DNA from: Lacrimispora saccharolytica
GTDB taxonomy: Bacteria > Bacillota > Clostridia > Lachnospirales > Lachnospiraceae
Length of the DNA: 64,000 nucleotides
NCBI GenBank assembly: GCA_016899975.1
Contig: JACJJN010000019.1
Span: 1 to 64,000 of the forward strand
Reading direction: 5' to 3'
Of the stretch, positions 35,417 through 43,958 are shown piece after piece; within the stretch, counting starts at the first letter, position 1; each line of letters opens with the position of its first letter. The notes beneath the pieces are model-generated. The model saw only the letters and a program-made list of their open reading frames with translations. It did no database searches and was not told the origin of the DNA. Made by a program: the position numbers and the translations under genes.

Positions 35417-36364
35417 ATGTATTCATATAATTTTACACAGTGGTTATTGATTTTTTATCTGTATAGTTTTGTCGGATGGGTGTGGGAGTCCTGCTATGTG
35501 TCGCTGAAAAAAGCACGATGGGTTAACCGGGGGTTCCTGAACGGACCGTTCCTTCCGATTTATGGCTTCGGTGCGTTGACCATTCTGCTAAGTACACTGG
35601 CGGTGAGGGAGAATCTGCCGCTGATCTTTCTGTTTGGAATGGCTGCTGCGTCAGTCCTGGAGTATTTCACCGGTGTCGGGATGGAAAAGATTTTCCACGT
35701 ACGTTACTGGGACTACAGCAATCAGAAATTTAATTTAAACGGTCATATCTGTCTGACTTCGTCGCTGGCTTGGGGATTCTTTTCCGTCCTGCTGGTGCGG
35801 GTGATACATCCGCCTGTGGAAACGGCAGTGCTGAGTATCCCGGCGACGACGGCGGAGGTTGTCACGGTCGTGCTGAGTATTCTGGTGGCGGGCGATGTAA
35901 CGCAGTCGTTCCACGAGGCACTCGATCTGAAAGAAACGCTGATCAGGCTCAGCGAGAGCAACGAACATATCCGTCGTCTGCAGAAACGTCTGGAGGTGGC
36001 ATCCGCCTTTGCGGAACTGGATTATGAAGAACAGCAGAAAAAATTCCGGGAAAAACTTGCCGGAAAAGGAGAATTTCTCCGGAATCTGGAAGAATACCGC
36101 CAGATGCAGCAGCAGCGTTTGAGAGAGTTGGCACAGAAACTGGCACAATCCGTGGAAGCCGGAAAACAGAAGACGGAAGAACTGTCTTCCCTTCAGGAAA
36201 TGCTGGTGAAAGAACTCCAGGAGCTCGGTTCCCGCACCAATCGGAAGTACCGTCATGCGGCACGCCAGCTGCGCAGAAACCCGGGAATGATCTCGGAGAA
36301 ATATGGGGACGCGCTGAAAGATATCCGGGAGATCATGAGACGGAAAAATACAAAAAAGGATTGA
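35417..36364 (+). CDS. CmpB-like membrane protein with coiled-coil tail
   Basis: A 315-residue protein. The N-terminal 160 residues carry about five transmembrane helices and match the family called putative ABC transporter type IV (CmpB): FYLYSFVGWVWESCYVSL, RGFLNGPFLPIYGFGAL, EYFTGVGMEKIFHVRYWDYS and LNGHICLTSSLAWGFF are its hallmarks. Residues about 165-300 are a charged Gln/Glu-rich coiled coil, ending in a basic tail. Despite the family name there is no ABC ATPase nearby, and transport is unproven. It starts after AAAAAGGGGAGAGTT. Confidence 0.75.
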   Translation: MYSYNFTQWLLIFYLYSFVGWVWESCYVSLKKARWVNRGFLNGPFLPIYGFGALTILLSTLAVRENLPLIFLFGMAAASVLEYFTGVGMEKIFHVRYWDYSNQKFNLNGHICLTSSLAWGFFSVLLVRVIHPPVETAVLSIPATTAEVVTVVLSILVAGDVTQSFHEALDLKETLIRLSESNEHIRRLQKRLEVASAFAELDYEEQQKKFREKLAGKGEFLRNLEEYRQMQQQRLRELAQKLAQSVEAGKQKTEELSSLQEMLVKELQELGSRTNRKYRHAARQLRRNPGMISEKYGDALKDIREIMRRKNTKKD

Positions 36365-36410
36365 CAAATCGCGGAAAAGGAACTATAGTTGCTATAGATA
36401 ATTATTAAAG
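36361..36410 (+). promoter_or_regulatory. marR promoter with probable MarR operator
   Basis: A near-consensus promoter, TTGACA (36361-36366), 17 bases, TATAGT (36384-36389), starts right at the stop of the preceding gene. AGTTGCTATAGATAATTATTAA overlaps the -10 box and continues to 36407. The TTGCTAT..ATAATTAT pattern recurs in front of the MATE gene (36980-37005), so both are probably bound by the same MarR protein. Confidence 0.65.
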
Positions 36411-36441
36411 GTAATTAAATGAGAAAAACAGGAGTCATGAT

Positions 36442-36882
36442 ATGGAGCATACGGAGGAAGAATTGAAGCGATTTATTGATGCCTGCACGACAGCCAGGAG
36501 GATCGTCGAGACCATGCCGGAGCTTCCCAAAGGAATCAAGCCGCGTCATATCCATGTGATCGATGCGATCGTGCTGACAGAACAACAGAAAGGGAAAGTG
36601 CAGGTTTCCGATATCAGCCGGCATCTGAACGTGACCATGCCAAGCGTCACCCGGCTGGTCAGAGAGCTGGAGGAGCAGGGCGTTCTCGTTAAATATCCGG
36701 ACAGGGAAGACGGGCGCAATGTGCTGCTGAAGCTGACCGCGCTGGGACAGGAATATTACCAGCGCTATGTCCATGATTATTATCAGGAACTTGGACAGCG
36801 CCTGGAAGAGATTTCCCGGGCAGATCTGAAAACAGCGGTACAGACGATCAACAAAGTTTATGGCTGCATGAAAGAAAAATAG
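36442..36882 (+). CDS. MarR family transcriptional regulator
   Basis: A 146-residue winged-helix regulator. The recognition region is VSDISRHLNVTMPSVTRLVRELEEQGVL, followed by the wing KYPDREDGRNVLLKLTALGQ, the MarR hallmark DxRxxxLxLT in variant form. N- and C-terminal helices form the dimer. It lies 140 bases before a MATE efflux gene with which it shares an operator-like sequence. It is therefore likely to repress both itself and the efflux pump until a drug-like ligand binds. Confidence 0.88.
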   Translation: MEHTEEELKRFIDACTTARRIVETMPELPKGIKPRHIHVIDAIVLTEQQKGKVQVSDISRHLNVTMPSVTRLVRELEEQGVLVKYPDREDGRNVLLKLTALGQEYYQRYVHDYYQELGQRLEEISRADLKTAVQTINKVYGCMKEK

Positions 36883-36895
36883 GGCATGTCAGATA

Positions 36896-36968
36896 CGGTT
36901 CAGCCGGAAATCGGCGATGGCTGGCTGAACCGAATGGATGATCCTGCCAGAGATGGCAGGAATCCTTT
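36896..36968. repeat. Family 1 hairpin followed by a terminator-like hairpin
   Basis: CGGTTCAGCC (36896-36905) pairs with GGCTGAACCG (36923-36932), a family 1 type hairpin. CCTGCCA-GAGA-TGGCAGG (36943-36960) then precedes AATCCTTTT, a likely terminator for marR. Confidence 0.6.
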
Positions 36969-36974
36969 TGCCTA

Positions 36975-37005
36975 TATAGTTGCTATTAATAATTATCAAT
37001 AGCAA
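36975..37005 (+). promoter_or_regulatory. MarR operator and -10 box before the MATE gene
   Basis: TTGCTATT (36980-36987) and AATAGCAA (36998-37005) form a perfect interrupted palindrome around AATAATTATC. A TATAGT -10 box (36975-36980) abuts it. The core matches the site overlapping the marR promoter. Confidence 0.65.
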
Positions 37006-37022
37006 TAAAAGGAGAAGAGAAT

Positions 37023-38357
37023 ATGGATCATTCTGAAGACTTTGAAAACGGAAAACTTTTCCCGATGATTGTACGCTACTCCGTACCGGCGGCAATCTCC
37101 CTGCTGATCACGGCGATTTACAATATCGTTGATCGTATCTTTGTGGGAAATTACTGCGGTACCAGCGCTTTGGCGGGGCTCTCGGTCTGCTTTCCGCTGT
37201 CTTTCCTCATGATGGCGGTGGGTCTGAACTGTTCGGCGGGAGGCGCGACCCTGTTCAGCCTTTTCCGCGGACGCGGGGAAAAGAAGGATATGAGCCGGAG
37301 TTTTGGAAATTCCTATCTGATGGTCGTGGTGCTGGAGCTTTTGCTTTCTGCGATTCTTCTGCTGTTTGCTGAGCCGATCCTGATGCTGTTTGGCGCGACC
37401 GATACCTGTTACACCTATGCATTGGCTTATTACCGGATCGTTGCGGTAGGCTGTGTGTTTCAGGGAATTTCCCAGGTGTGCTGCGACTTCGTCCGAGTGT
37501 CCGGAAAACCGGTGCTGGGAATGTGTGTGACCAGTATAGGCGCTGTGACGAACATTATCCTGGATTTTCTGTTTGTGGCTGTGCTGGACATGGGTGTGGA
37601 AGGCGCTGCGCTGGCGACGGTTGCAGGTCAGTTCCTTTCTGCGGTGTTTGGCTCGGTCCTGATCTTTTCCGGAAGAACCCTTGTGGTGATCGAAAGGCAG
37701 ATTTTCCGGATCAGGAAAGAACTTGCCGGAAAAATCCTGTCCTGCGGTTTTGCCTTCTTTATCTCCCAGATCGCAATGGGACTGATCAGTCTGGTGTATA
37801 ACGGGCAGCTTGGAAAATACGGCGGCGATACGGCGATCAGTGTCTACGCGGTTGTCTCCAGTGTCATGACCTTTGTCATTATGCCAGCCAGCGGGATCAG
37901 CCAGGGAATCCAGCCGATCCTGGGGAATAATTACGGAGCGGGAAAGTATCACAGAGTTATGAAAACCATGTGGAAGGCTTCGGCGCTTTCGGTGGGGATC
38001 ACCTGTGTGATCTGGGCAGGCGTGATGCTGTTTTCCAGAGAACTGATCCTTGTCTTCGGAGGCGGAGAGGATATGCTGGCTATCGGCGTTTCAGGCCTGC
38101 GCATCAATTTTATCATCACTCCGGCGCTGGGATTTATCATGCTGGCGACCACCTTCTTTCAGTCCCTGGGAAAACCATTGCCTTCCATCATCATTACGGC
38201 TCTGCGCCAGATTGTTTTTCTGATTCCGTTTATTTACCTTCTGCCCCTCGTTCTGGGAATCAACGGAATCTTCTGGGCGCAGCCGATCAGTGATGCGCTC
38301 GCGCTTCTGCTTTCCCTGTGGCTTACCCTGCGGGAACAGAAAAATATGTACCGGTGA
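37023..38357 (+). CDS. MATE family multidrug efflux protein
   Basis: A 444-residue membrane protein with 12 predicted helices in two halves. Features include PAAISLLITAIYNIVDRIFVG near the N-terminus, GTSALAGLSVCFPLSF, and the second-half equivalent GQLGKYGGDTAISVYAVVSSVMTF with PASGISQGIQPILGNNYGAGK. These are typical of MatE proteins of the DinF/MepA branch, which export cationic drugs using Na+ or H+. A MarR gene upstream with a shared operator supports a drug-inducible efflux role. Start ATG 37023 follows AAAGGAGAAGAGAAT. Confidence 0.9.
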   Translation: MDHSEDFENGKLFPMIVRYSVPAAISLLITAIYNIVDRIFVGNYCGTSALAGLSVCFPLSFLMMAVGLNCSAGGATLFSLFRGRGEKKDMSRSFGNSYLMVVVLELLLSAILLLFAEPILMLFGATDTCYTYALAYYRIVAVGCVFQGISQVCCDFVRVSGKPVLGMCVTSIGAVTNIILDFLFVAVLDMGVEGAALATVAGQFLSAVFGSVLIFSGRTLVVIERQIFRIRKELAGKILSCGFAFFISQIAMGLISLVYNGQLGKYGGDTAISVYAVVSSVMTFVIMPASGISQGIQPILGNNYGAGKYHRVMKTMWKASALSVGITCVIWAGVMLFSRELILVFGGGEDMLAIGVSGLRINFIITPALGFIMLATTFFQSLGKPLPSIIITALRQIVFLIPFIYLLPLVLGINGIFWAQPISDALALLLSLWLTLREQKNMYR

Positions 38358-38427
38358 CGTTTTTTCATTATGCCGCATAATTATAAAAGTAGTTACTGAC
38401 AATCTCGGATGTAACAGGGAGGAAATT

Positions 38428-39492
38428 ATGAAAAAGAAAGCGGTATATCTGATTATTCCGGCAGTTCTCTGTGTTCTGCTTGCGGGCTGCGGTGATAAGA
38501 CCAAGGAGGAAGAACCTGCGGCGGTATCCGCCGTCAGCCAGACGGAAGAACAGTCTGCCCAGGAGGAAGAGCTGATTTCGGTGACACTCAACGAGGTGGC
38601 ACATTCCATTTTCTATGCTCCTCAGTATGTGGCGATTGAGGAAGGGTACTTTAAGGAGGAAGGCATCGATCTGACACTGGTCAATGGCTTTGGCGCCGAC
38701 AAAGTCATGACCGCTGTGATCTCAGGGGAAGCGGACATTGGATTTATGGGAGCGGAAGCCTCTGTCTATGCGTATCTGGAAGGAACCTCCAATCCTGTGG
38801 TGAATTTCGCCCAGCTGACACAGCGCGCCGGTAACTTTGTCGTTGCACGGGAGCCAGACGAAGATTTTCAGTGGGAAGACCTGAAAGGGAAAACGGTTCT
38901 GGGAGGAAGAAAGGGCGGAATGCCGGAGATGGTCTTTGAATACGTTCTGAAAGACAAAGGCATCGATCCGACGGCGGATCTTGAAATCAACCAGAGCATC
39001 GACTTCGGTTCCACTGCCGCTGCATTTTCTGGCGGCCAGGGCGATTACACGATCGAATTTGAACCGTCGGCGACTGCCCTGGAAGAAGAGGGCGCGGGCT
39101 ATGTGGTGGCATCTGTCGGAACCGAATCCGGTTATGTCCCGTACACTTCCTACAGCGCAAAGGAAAGCTATATAGAGGAAAATCCCGAGGTGATCCAGAA
39201 ATTTACCAATGCGCTTCAGAGAGGAATGGAGTATGTGCAGACACATACGCCGGAGGAGATTGCGAAAGTGATCGCTCCTCAGTTCGAGGAGACAAAGCTG
39301 GAGACGATCACGACCATTGTAAACAGATATTATGAGCAGGATACCTGGAAGAGCAATCTGATCTTTGAACAGGACAGTTTCGATCTGCTTCAGAATATTC
39401 TGGAGAGTGCAGGGGAACTGAAAGAACGTGCGCCGTATGACGAACTGGTAACGACGGAATTTGCAGAGAAAGCGGCAAAAGCACAGGATTAA
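38428..39492 (+). CDS. ABC transporter substrate-binding lipoprotein (NMT1/THI5-like)
   Basis: A 354-residue lipoprotein with a signal peptide ending in the lipobox LLAGC (Cys21), followed by a Glu/Ala-rich linker to about residue 50. The mature domain starts VTLNEVAHSIFYAPQYVAIEEGYFKEEG, the signature of the SsuA/THI5-like binding proteins for nitrate, sulfonate or pyrimidine-like ligands. GGRKGGMPE is a typical ligand-loop motif. No permease or ATPase gene accompanies it, so it is an orphan component here. Start ATG 38428 follows AGGGAGGAAATT. Confidence 0.85.
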   Translation: MKKKAVYLIIPAVLCVLLAGCGDKTKEEEPAAVSAVSQTEEQSAQEEELISVTLNEVAHSIFYAPQYVAIEEGYFKEEGIDLTLVNGFGADKVMTAVISGEADIGFMGAEASVYAYLEGTSNPVVNFAQLTQRAGNFVVAREPDEDFQWEDLKGKTVLGGRKGGMPEMVFEYVLKDKGIDPTADLEINQSIDFGSTAAAFSGGQGDYTIEFEPSATALEEEGAGYVVASVGTESGYVPYTSYSAKESYIEENPEVIQKFTNALQRGMEYVQTHTPEEIAKVIAPQFEETKLETITTIVNRYYEQDTWKSNLIFEQDSFDLLQNILESAGELKERAPYDELVTTEFAEKAAKAQD

Positions 39493-39511
39493 GGGGCCGT
39501 GAGATCCTGAA

Positions 39512-39562
39512 AAAAGAGCGTATCCGGAAATTGAGAGAACCAGTTTCCGGATACGCTCTTTT
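39512..39562. terminator. Bidirectional terminator
   Basis: AAAAGAGCGTATCCGGAAA (39512-39530) and its exact complement (39544-39562) form a 19-bp stem with A and T runs at the two ends. It separates the convergent lipoprotein and ferredoxin genes. Confidence 0.85.
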
Positions 39563-39602
39563 AGCAGCTGTTCAGCCAGACGAACGGTTATCGCTGTTGT
39601 TC

Positions 39603-39989
39603 TTATTTGTCCTGAACCTCAAGGATACCCATCGGACAGGCTTTCGCACAGATTCCGCATGCGATACATTTGGAAGCAACCGGAGACTCCGGAACTTTTA
39701 CCATAACGCCCATCGGACAGGCTTCCACACATTTGCCGCAGCCGACACAAAGTTTTTTGTTGATCACGTAAGTGCCTTTTGCATTCTGAGAAATGGCACC
39801 TTCCGGACAGACGCGGGCACATTTGCCGCACTGAATACATACATTTGTTTTGACTGCGCCGTTCTTCTCCACGATACGGATACAGGATTTCTCCGGATCA
39901 AAGACTTTGTAGAAAGCTGTGGAGCAGGCAATTTCACACTGAAGACATGCCTTGCAGGCAGATTTGTCGGTTACTACCAGTTTTTTCAT
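39603..39989 (-). CDS. Polyferredoxin with four [4Fe-4S] sites
   Basis: A 128-residue iron-sulfur protein with four CxxCxxC(x)nC groups: CKACLQCEIAC near 12, CIQCGKCARVCP near 50, CVGCGKCVEACP near 80 and CIACGICAKACP near 105. This is the HycB/DMSO-reductase-B-like layout of electron transfer subunits. The catalytic partner is not next to it. It probably carries electrons for an aldehyde or other oxidoreductase encoded elsewhere. ATG 39989 follows GGAGGAACCATT on the minus strand; the upstream in-frame extension was rejected. Confidence 0.85.
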   Translation of the reverse strand: MKKLVVTDKSACKACLQCEIACSTAFYKVFDPEKSCIRIVEKNGAVKTNVCIQCGKCARVCPEGAISQNAKGTYVINKKLCVGCGKCVEACPMGVMVKVPESPVASKCIACGICAKACPMGILEVQDK

Positions 39990-40186
39990 AATGGTTCCTC
40001 CGCTTATGTAAAATTTCCACGGGAGATTCCCGTTTGGCTTATTCCAGTATACTGTTGCTTTGCCATTTTCGCAAGTGTTTTTCGGCAAAATAACGGAGAC
40101 AGCCTGCTCCTGTTCGTTTTCGACTGTTTTATCAAAAAACCATTTCTAAAAAAGCTATAAAGAATGTGAAAATGCTGTGACTTTGC

Positions 40187-40216
40187 TTGACCGAAAAGGG
40201 CAGAAAGAGGTATAGT
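40187..40216 (+). promoter_or_regulatory. Promoter of the dnaK-like gene
   Basis: TTGACC (40187-40192), an 18-base spacer and TATAGT (40211-40216). No CIRCE element (TTAGCACTC-N9-GAGTGCTAA) was seen in the 110-base leader. Confidence 0.55.
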
Positions 40217-40328
40217 TGTAACAATTCGAAAGATTCTGCCGCGATCCCGGTGTGCGCCGGTCTTGCACTGTACCGGCGAAGGGCAATGAAAAGATAGAAG
40301 AGATAGAAAATCATGGAGGAAAGAACCA

Positions 40329-42080
40329 GTGAGTAAAGTAATCGGTATTGATCTTGGAACGACCAACAGCTGTGTGGCTGTCATGGAAGGCGGAGAGCCG
40401 GTCGTTATCACAAATGCGGAAGGAACAAGGACCACGCCGTCCGTTGTGGCGTTTTCCAAAAATAATGAGCGTCTGGTGGGCGCGGTGGCGAAACGCCAGG
40501 CGGCGACCAATGTGGACCGTACGATTTCATCCATCAAACGTGAGATGGGAACCAATTATCGTGTAAGGATTGACAGAAAAGAGTATTCCCCGCAGGAAAT
40601 TTCCGCTTTTATTCTGATGAAGCTGAAAAAAGATGCGGAGAGTTATCTTGGAGAGAGTGTCAGCCAGGCGGTCATCACCGTTCCGGCGTATTTCAACGAT
40701 GCTCAGCGTCAGGCGACCAAGGACGCGGGAAGGATCGCCGGTCTGGAGGTAATGCGTATCATCAATGAGCCGACTTCTGCGGCGCTGGCTTACGGACTGG
40801 ATCATGGTCAGGCACAGAAGATCATGGTGTATGACCTGGGCGGCGGAACGTTTGACGTTTCCCTGATCGAGATCGGCGATAACCTGATCGAAGTTCTTGC
40901 TACGGCGGGAGACAACCATCTGGGCGGCGATGATTTTGACGAGCGCCTGACGGATTATATCGTAGACACTTACAAAAAGCAGGAAAAGGTCAATCTGGCG
41001 AAAGATCCGGTGGCTCTTCAGAGAGTCCGGGATGCAGCGGAGGAGGCGAAGAAAGCTCTTTCTTCCCAGATGATCACCACCATTAATCTTCCGTTTATAA
41101 CAACGGTGCGCAATGAACCGAAGCATCTGGAGATGGAGATCACCAGAGCCATGTTCAATGAACTGACCAGAGATCTGGTGGACCGTACCGAAGAGCCGGT
41201 GCGAAGAGCATTGAGTGATGCCGGCGTTTCCGCTTCAGAGCTCGGCATGGTGCTTCTGGTCGGCGGTTCTACAAGAATCCCTGCCGTACAGGATAAGGTA
41301 CGCCAGATTACCGGCAAGGAACCGTCCAGAAACATGAATCCGGACGAATGCGTCGCGATTGGAGCGGCGATCCAGGGAGGAAAACTGGGCGGCGAGATTA
41401 CAACCGGAACGGCATCGGAATTGATCCTGATGGATGTTACTCCGCTGTCACTCTCCATCGAGACAGTGGGCGGTGTTGCGACCAAGATCATTGACCGGAA
41501 TACAACCATTCCGACGCGCCACAGCCAGGTATTCTCCACAGCAGGAAACTTCCAGACTTCGGTGGAAATCAAAGTACTTCAGGGTGAGCGTCAGTTTGCA
41601 AGGGACAATACACTGCTCGGCAATTTCCGTCTGACTGGAATCAAGCGTGCGCCGGCGGGAGTTCCGCAGATTGAGGTAACCTTTGATATTGATGCCAATG
41701 GAATCGTCAATGTATCCGCCAGAGATCTGGATACCGGCAAGCAGCAGAGCATCACCATCAGCGCCAGCTCGAATCTGTCGGAGGCGGAAATCCAGCGCGC
41801 GATCCATGAAGCCCAGATGAACGAAGCACAGGATTCCGACCGGATGGAGCGTATGGATACTCTTGGCGCGGCGCAGAGCCAGCTGATCCGTTGTGAACGC
41901 TATCTGTCAGAAAACAAAAAACAGATCACAAAAGAGGAGAAAAAAGAACTGAAGGCGCAGATGTCCGCGCTTCAGAGGATGATCCGGGGCAAAAAGCCGG
42001 AAAAATTGACGGAAGGCGAAGCGATGGATATAAGGAGCCAGACAGAACGTCTGAAGAGAATGGTTCCCGGAGAGGAGTAA
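40329..42080 (+). CDS. dnaK: Short Hsp70 family chaperone (DnaK paralogue)
   Basis: A 583-residue Hsp70, shorter than the roughly 610-640 of housekeeping DnaK. The nucleotide-binding domain is complete: [56 protein letters not shown] and [13 protein letters not shown]. The substrate-binding beta domain has [14 protein letters not shown] and the linker. The helical lid is short and charged and lacks the usual disordered Gln/Gly-rich tail. Translation starts at GTG. No grpE, dnaJ or hrcA lies nearby and no CIRCE is seen. It is therefore likely a second, specialised DnaK, not the main copy. Confidence 0.85.
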   Translation: MSKVIGIDLGTTNSCVAVMEGGEPVVITNAEGTRTTPSVVAFSKNNERLVGAVAKRQAATNVDRTISSIKREMGTNYRVRIDRKEYSPQEISAFILMKLKKDAESYLGESVSQAVITVPAYFNDAQRQATKDAGRIAGLEVMRIINEPTSAALAYGLDHGQAQKIMVYDLGGGTFDVSLIEIGDNLIEVLATAGDNHLGGDDFDERLTDYIVDTYKKQEKVNLAKDPVALQRVRDAAEEAKKALSSQMITTINLPFITTVRNEPKHLEMEITRAMFNELTRDLVDRTEEPVRRALSDAGVSASELGMVLLVGGSTRIPAVQDKVRQITGKEPSRNMNPDECVAIGAAIQGGKLGGEITTGTASELILMDVTPLSLSIETVGGVATKIIDRNTTIPTRHSQVFSTAGNFQTSVEIKVLQGERQFARDNTLLGNFRLTGIKRAPAGVPQIEVTFDIDANGIVNVSARDLDTGKQQSITISASSNLSEAEIQRAIHEAQMNEAQDSDRMERMDTLGAAQSQLIRCERYLSENKKQITKEEKKELKAQMSALQRMIRGKKPEKLTEGEAMDIRSQTERLKRMVPGEE

Positions 42081-42587
42081 GCGAAAAAAGGTTGCAAACT
42101 GGGAAAAAATGGTGCATAATAAAATTATCCGGCAGGAAAAGGAAATCCTGTCGGATGTTCGGTGGCTGAACGGCAGATGCATTGATGTGCGGATGAGAAT
42201 TGGACATCCATAAGGCGTTATCAAAAATAAACTTTTTATTTTCTTACACTACACTCGGAGCCCCGGAGTCTGACTGAAAAATGCTTTCTGCAGGATATAA
42301 GCGAAAGCGGTGGGGACTGTAGAAAGGGATTTTCAGCGTGTTCTGGAACGGCACCGTTTTATCAACGCCGGATGGTCATGGATTGAACGTATATCAGGCA
42401 GAAAACGATCAGCGGACACCGTTTTGTATCGGATTCTTATCGCATGCAGTTTAGGAAAATGCGATCCATCTGCTGTTTGGAGCAGATGCGGGCTTCGGAT
42501 ATGGCCCATCCGGAGCTGACGTCAAAGGCAAAAAGGGGGATATAAGTTCTTTCCCAAAAGCCTGAAAAATGAGTGTTAAGGGAAAAA
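42081..42587. other. Long intergenic region without a supported gene
   Basis: About 500 bases. Short open frames (for example 42310-42519) have no ribosome binding site and no family resemblance. Bases about 42275-42300 (CTGAAAAATGCTTTCTGCAGGAT) resemble the end of repeat family 2, so a decayed copy may be present. Otherwise nothing was recognised; it may be the remains of a lost gene. Confidence 0.4.
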
Positions 42588-42616
42588 GGGAACCGTAGCA
42601 GGCGGTTCCCTTTTTT
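42588..42616 (+). terminator. Intrinsic terminator
   Basis: GGGAACCG (42588-42595) and CGGTTCCC (42603-42610) are followed by TTTTTT. It lies between the dnaK-like transcript and the convergent CYTH gene. Confidence 0.8.
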
Positions 42617-42641
42617 CGCCGAAAATGAAGACCAAACACGC

Positions 42642-43109
42642 TTAACAGCTGTGATCCGCAGGGAAAATGCCCTGACTCAGAGTGCTGTTATGGTAAGTGG
42701 AAGAAAAAGTGACATCTTCCCCGAACCAGCCCGGAGGGCAGAATGCATTTGCTGCCTCTTCGGTGGGAAATTCTACTTCAGCGAGAAGCAGCCCCTCATA
42801 GTCGTCATGGAACAGATCCAGTTCCGCGGTGAGACCGCTGTCCAGCGGGATCAGATACCGGGTTTTGGAAATCAGGATTCCATCCACTTTTGTTTTCAGG
42901 TGTTCGTAAGCTTCCCTGGTCAGAGGCAGATTATATTCTTCACGTACCATCAGCCCTTTGGATTTATAGGTCAGCCAGTATTCCTCGTCCTGCCGGCGGA
43001 TGCGTACGACAGGCGCAGTACAGAGATATCCCTGCTCAATGCAGTGGGAGGGATAGGAATCCAATGGGTCGGGCAGTGTTTGGACCAGATATTTTCTTTC
43101 AATTTCCAT
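42642..43109 (-). CDS. CYTH domain protein
   Basis: A 155-residue CYTH (triphosphate tunnel metalloenzyme) protein. It opens with MEIERKYLV, the defining ExExK motif. The charged tunnel residues appear in VRIRRQDEEYWLTYKSKG, KTRYLIPL, AELDLFHDDYEGLLLAEVEF and the C-terminal region. Members hydrolyse tripolyphosphate or thiamine/nucleoside triphosphates or bind them; the exact substrate is not readable. The start at 43109 begins the motif; AAAGGAA lies about 12 bases upstream. It is a single gene, convergent with the dnaK-like gene. Confidence 0.85.
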   Translation of the reverse strand: MEIERKYLVQTLPDPLDSYPSHCIEQGYLCTAPVVRIRRQDEEYWLTYKSKGLMVREEYNLPLTREAYEHLKTKVDGILISKTRYLIPLDSGLTAELDLFHDDYEGLLLAEVEFPTEEAANAFCPPGWFGEDVTFSSTYHNSTLSQGIFPADHSC

Positions 43110-43256
43110 AAAACAATCATTCCTTTCTTTTATTTTCCGGGATTGATTGAATTTTAGCATAAACAATTTCAGTCGTCCACCTGCAGCCTATGTTCTTTTC
43201 CTTCTAAATGTGATACAATGGGCGAAGGAAAAAAGAAACCATCAGGAGGTAGGAAC

Positions 43257-43805
43257 ATGGCAAAAATATATGTATTTCTGGCAGACGGATGTGAAGAGAT
43301 CGAAGCTCTGACCCCGGTGGATATCCTGCGCCGGGCAGGCGAGGAAGTGGTCACTGTTTCTGTCATGGGAAGAAAAGAAGTGACTGGTTCTCATAAGATC
43401 ACGATCCAGGCGGATACTGTGATCGAAGACGGAACGTTTACAGACGGCAGCGTGCTGGTACTGCCGGGCGGAATGCCAGGCACTCTGAATCTTGGAAAAA
43501 ATGAAAAGCTCAAAGAGCTGATTCTGTCCTATCACAGGGAGGGAAAACGATTGGCTGCGATCTGTGCGGCGCCCAGTGTTCTTGGGAAATTGGGTGTGTT
43601 GGAAGGAAGACAGGCGGTCTGCTTCCCGGGCTTTGAGGAACAGTTAAAAGGCGCGTCCGTTCTCCAGGTGCCTGCTGTTACAGACGGAACGATCACTACC
43701 GGACGGGGCATGGGAGCAGCCGTGGATTTTTCGCTGGAACTGCTGACTCAGCTGCAGGGAAAAGAGGCGGCAGAGGAGATGGCAGAGAAAATCATTGCCA
43801 GGTAA
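43257..43805 (+). CDS. DJ-1/PfpI family protein
   Basis: A 182-residue DJ-1 family protein. It has YVFLADGCEEIEALTPVDILRRAG at the N-terminus with the conserved Glu, and VLPGGMPGTLNL. The nucleophile elbow AAICAAPSVLG contains the reactive C103. The C-terminal ITTGRGMGAAVDFSLEL is typical of the YajL/ThiJ subgroup. These proteins act in oxidative or carbonyl stress protection as deglycase-like or chaperone factors; the activity is debated. ATG 43257 follows CAGGAGGTAGGAAC. Confidence 0.9.
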   Translation: MAKIYVFLADGCEEIEALTPVDILRRAGEEVVTVSVMGRKEVTGSHKITIQADTVIEDGTFTDGSVLVLPGGMPGTLNLGKNEKLKELILSYHREGKRLAAICAAPSVLGKLGVLEGRQAVCFPGFEEQLKGASVLQVPAVTDGTITTGRGMGAAVDFSLELLTQLQGKEAAEEMAEKIIAR

Positions 43806-43867
43806 CGCTCTGCGCGTGTCCGAAAGTTGGTAAAAAGAAAAAAATACTGGCGTTTTTTTCAGGAATA

Positions 43868-43876
43868 TGATATACT
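43868..43876 (+). promoter_or_regulatory. Extended -10 promoter of tig
   Basis: TGATATACT, an extended -10 element with TATACT at 43871-43876, lies 82 bases upstream of the trigger factor start. No clear -35 box is present. Confidence 0.5.
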
Positions 43877-43958
43877 CCAATAATGACTGTAGAGTGGAGA
43901 AGTGTGCTGGCTTTCGATACCGGCTGCTTTTCAGATAAACAAGGAGGAAATATTTATC

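Noticed and set aside
39603-40088. Longer start for the polyferredoxin at 40088
   Set aside because: The extra 33 residues have no ribosome binding site and no similarity, while ATG 39989 has GGAGGAACC upstream.
40217-40328. CIRCE heat-shock operator before the dnaK-like gene
   Set aside because: No TTAGCACTC / GAGTGCTAA pair was found in the leader.
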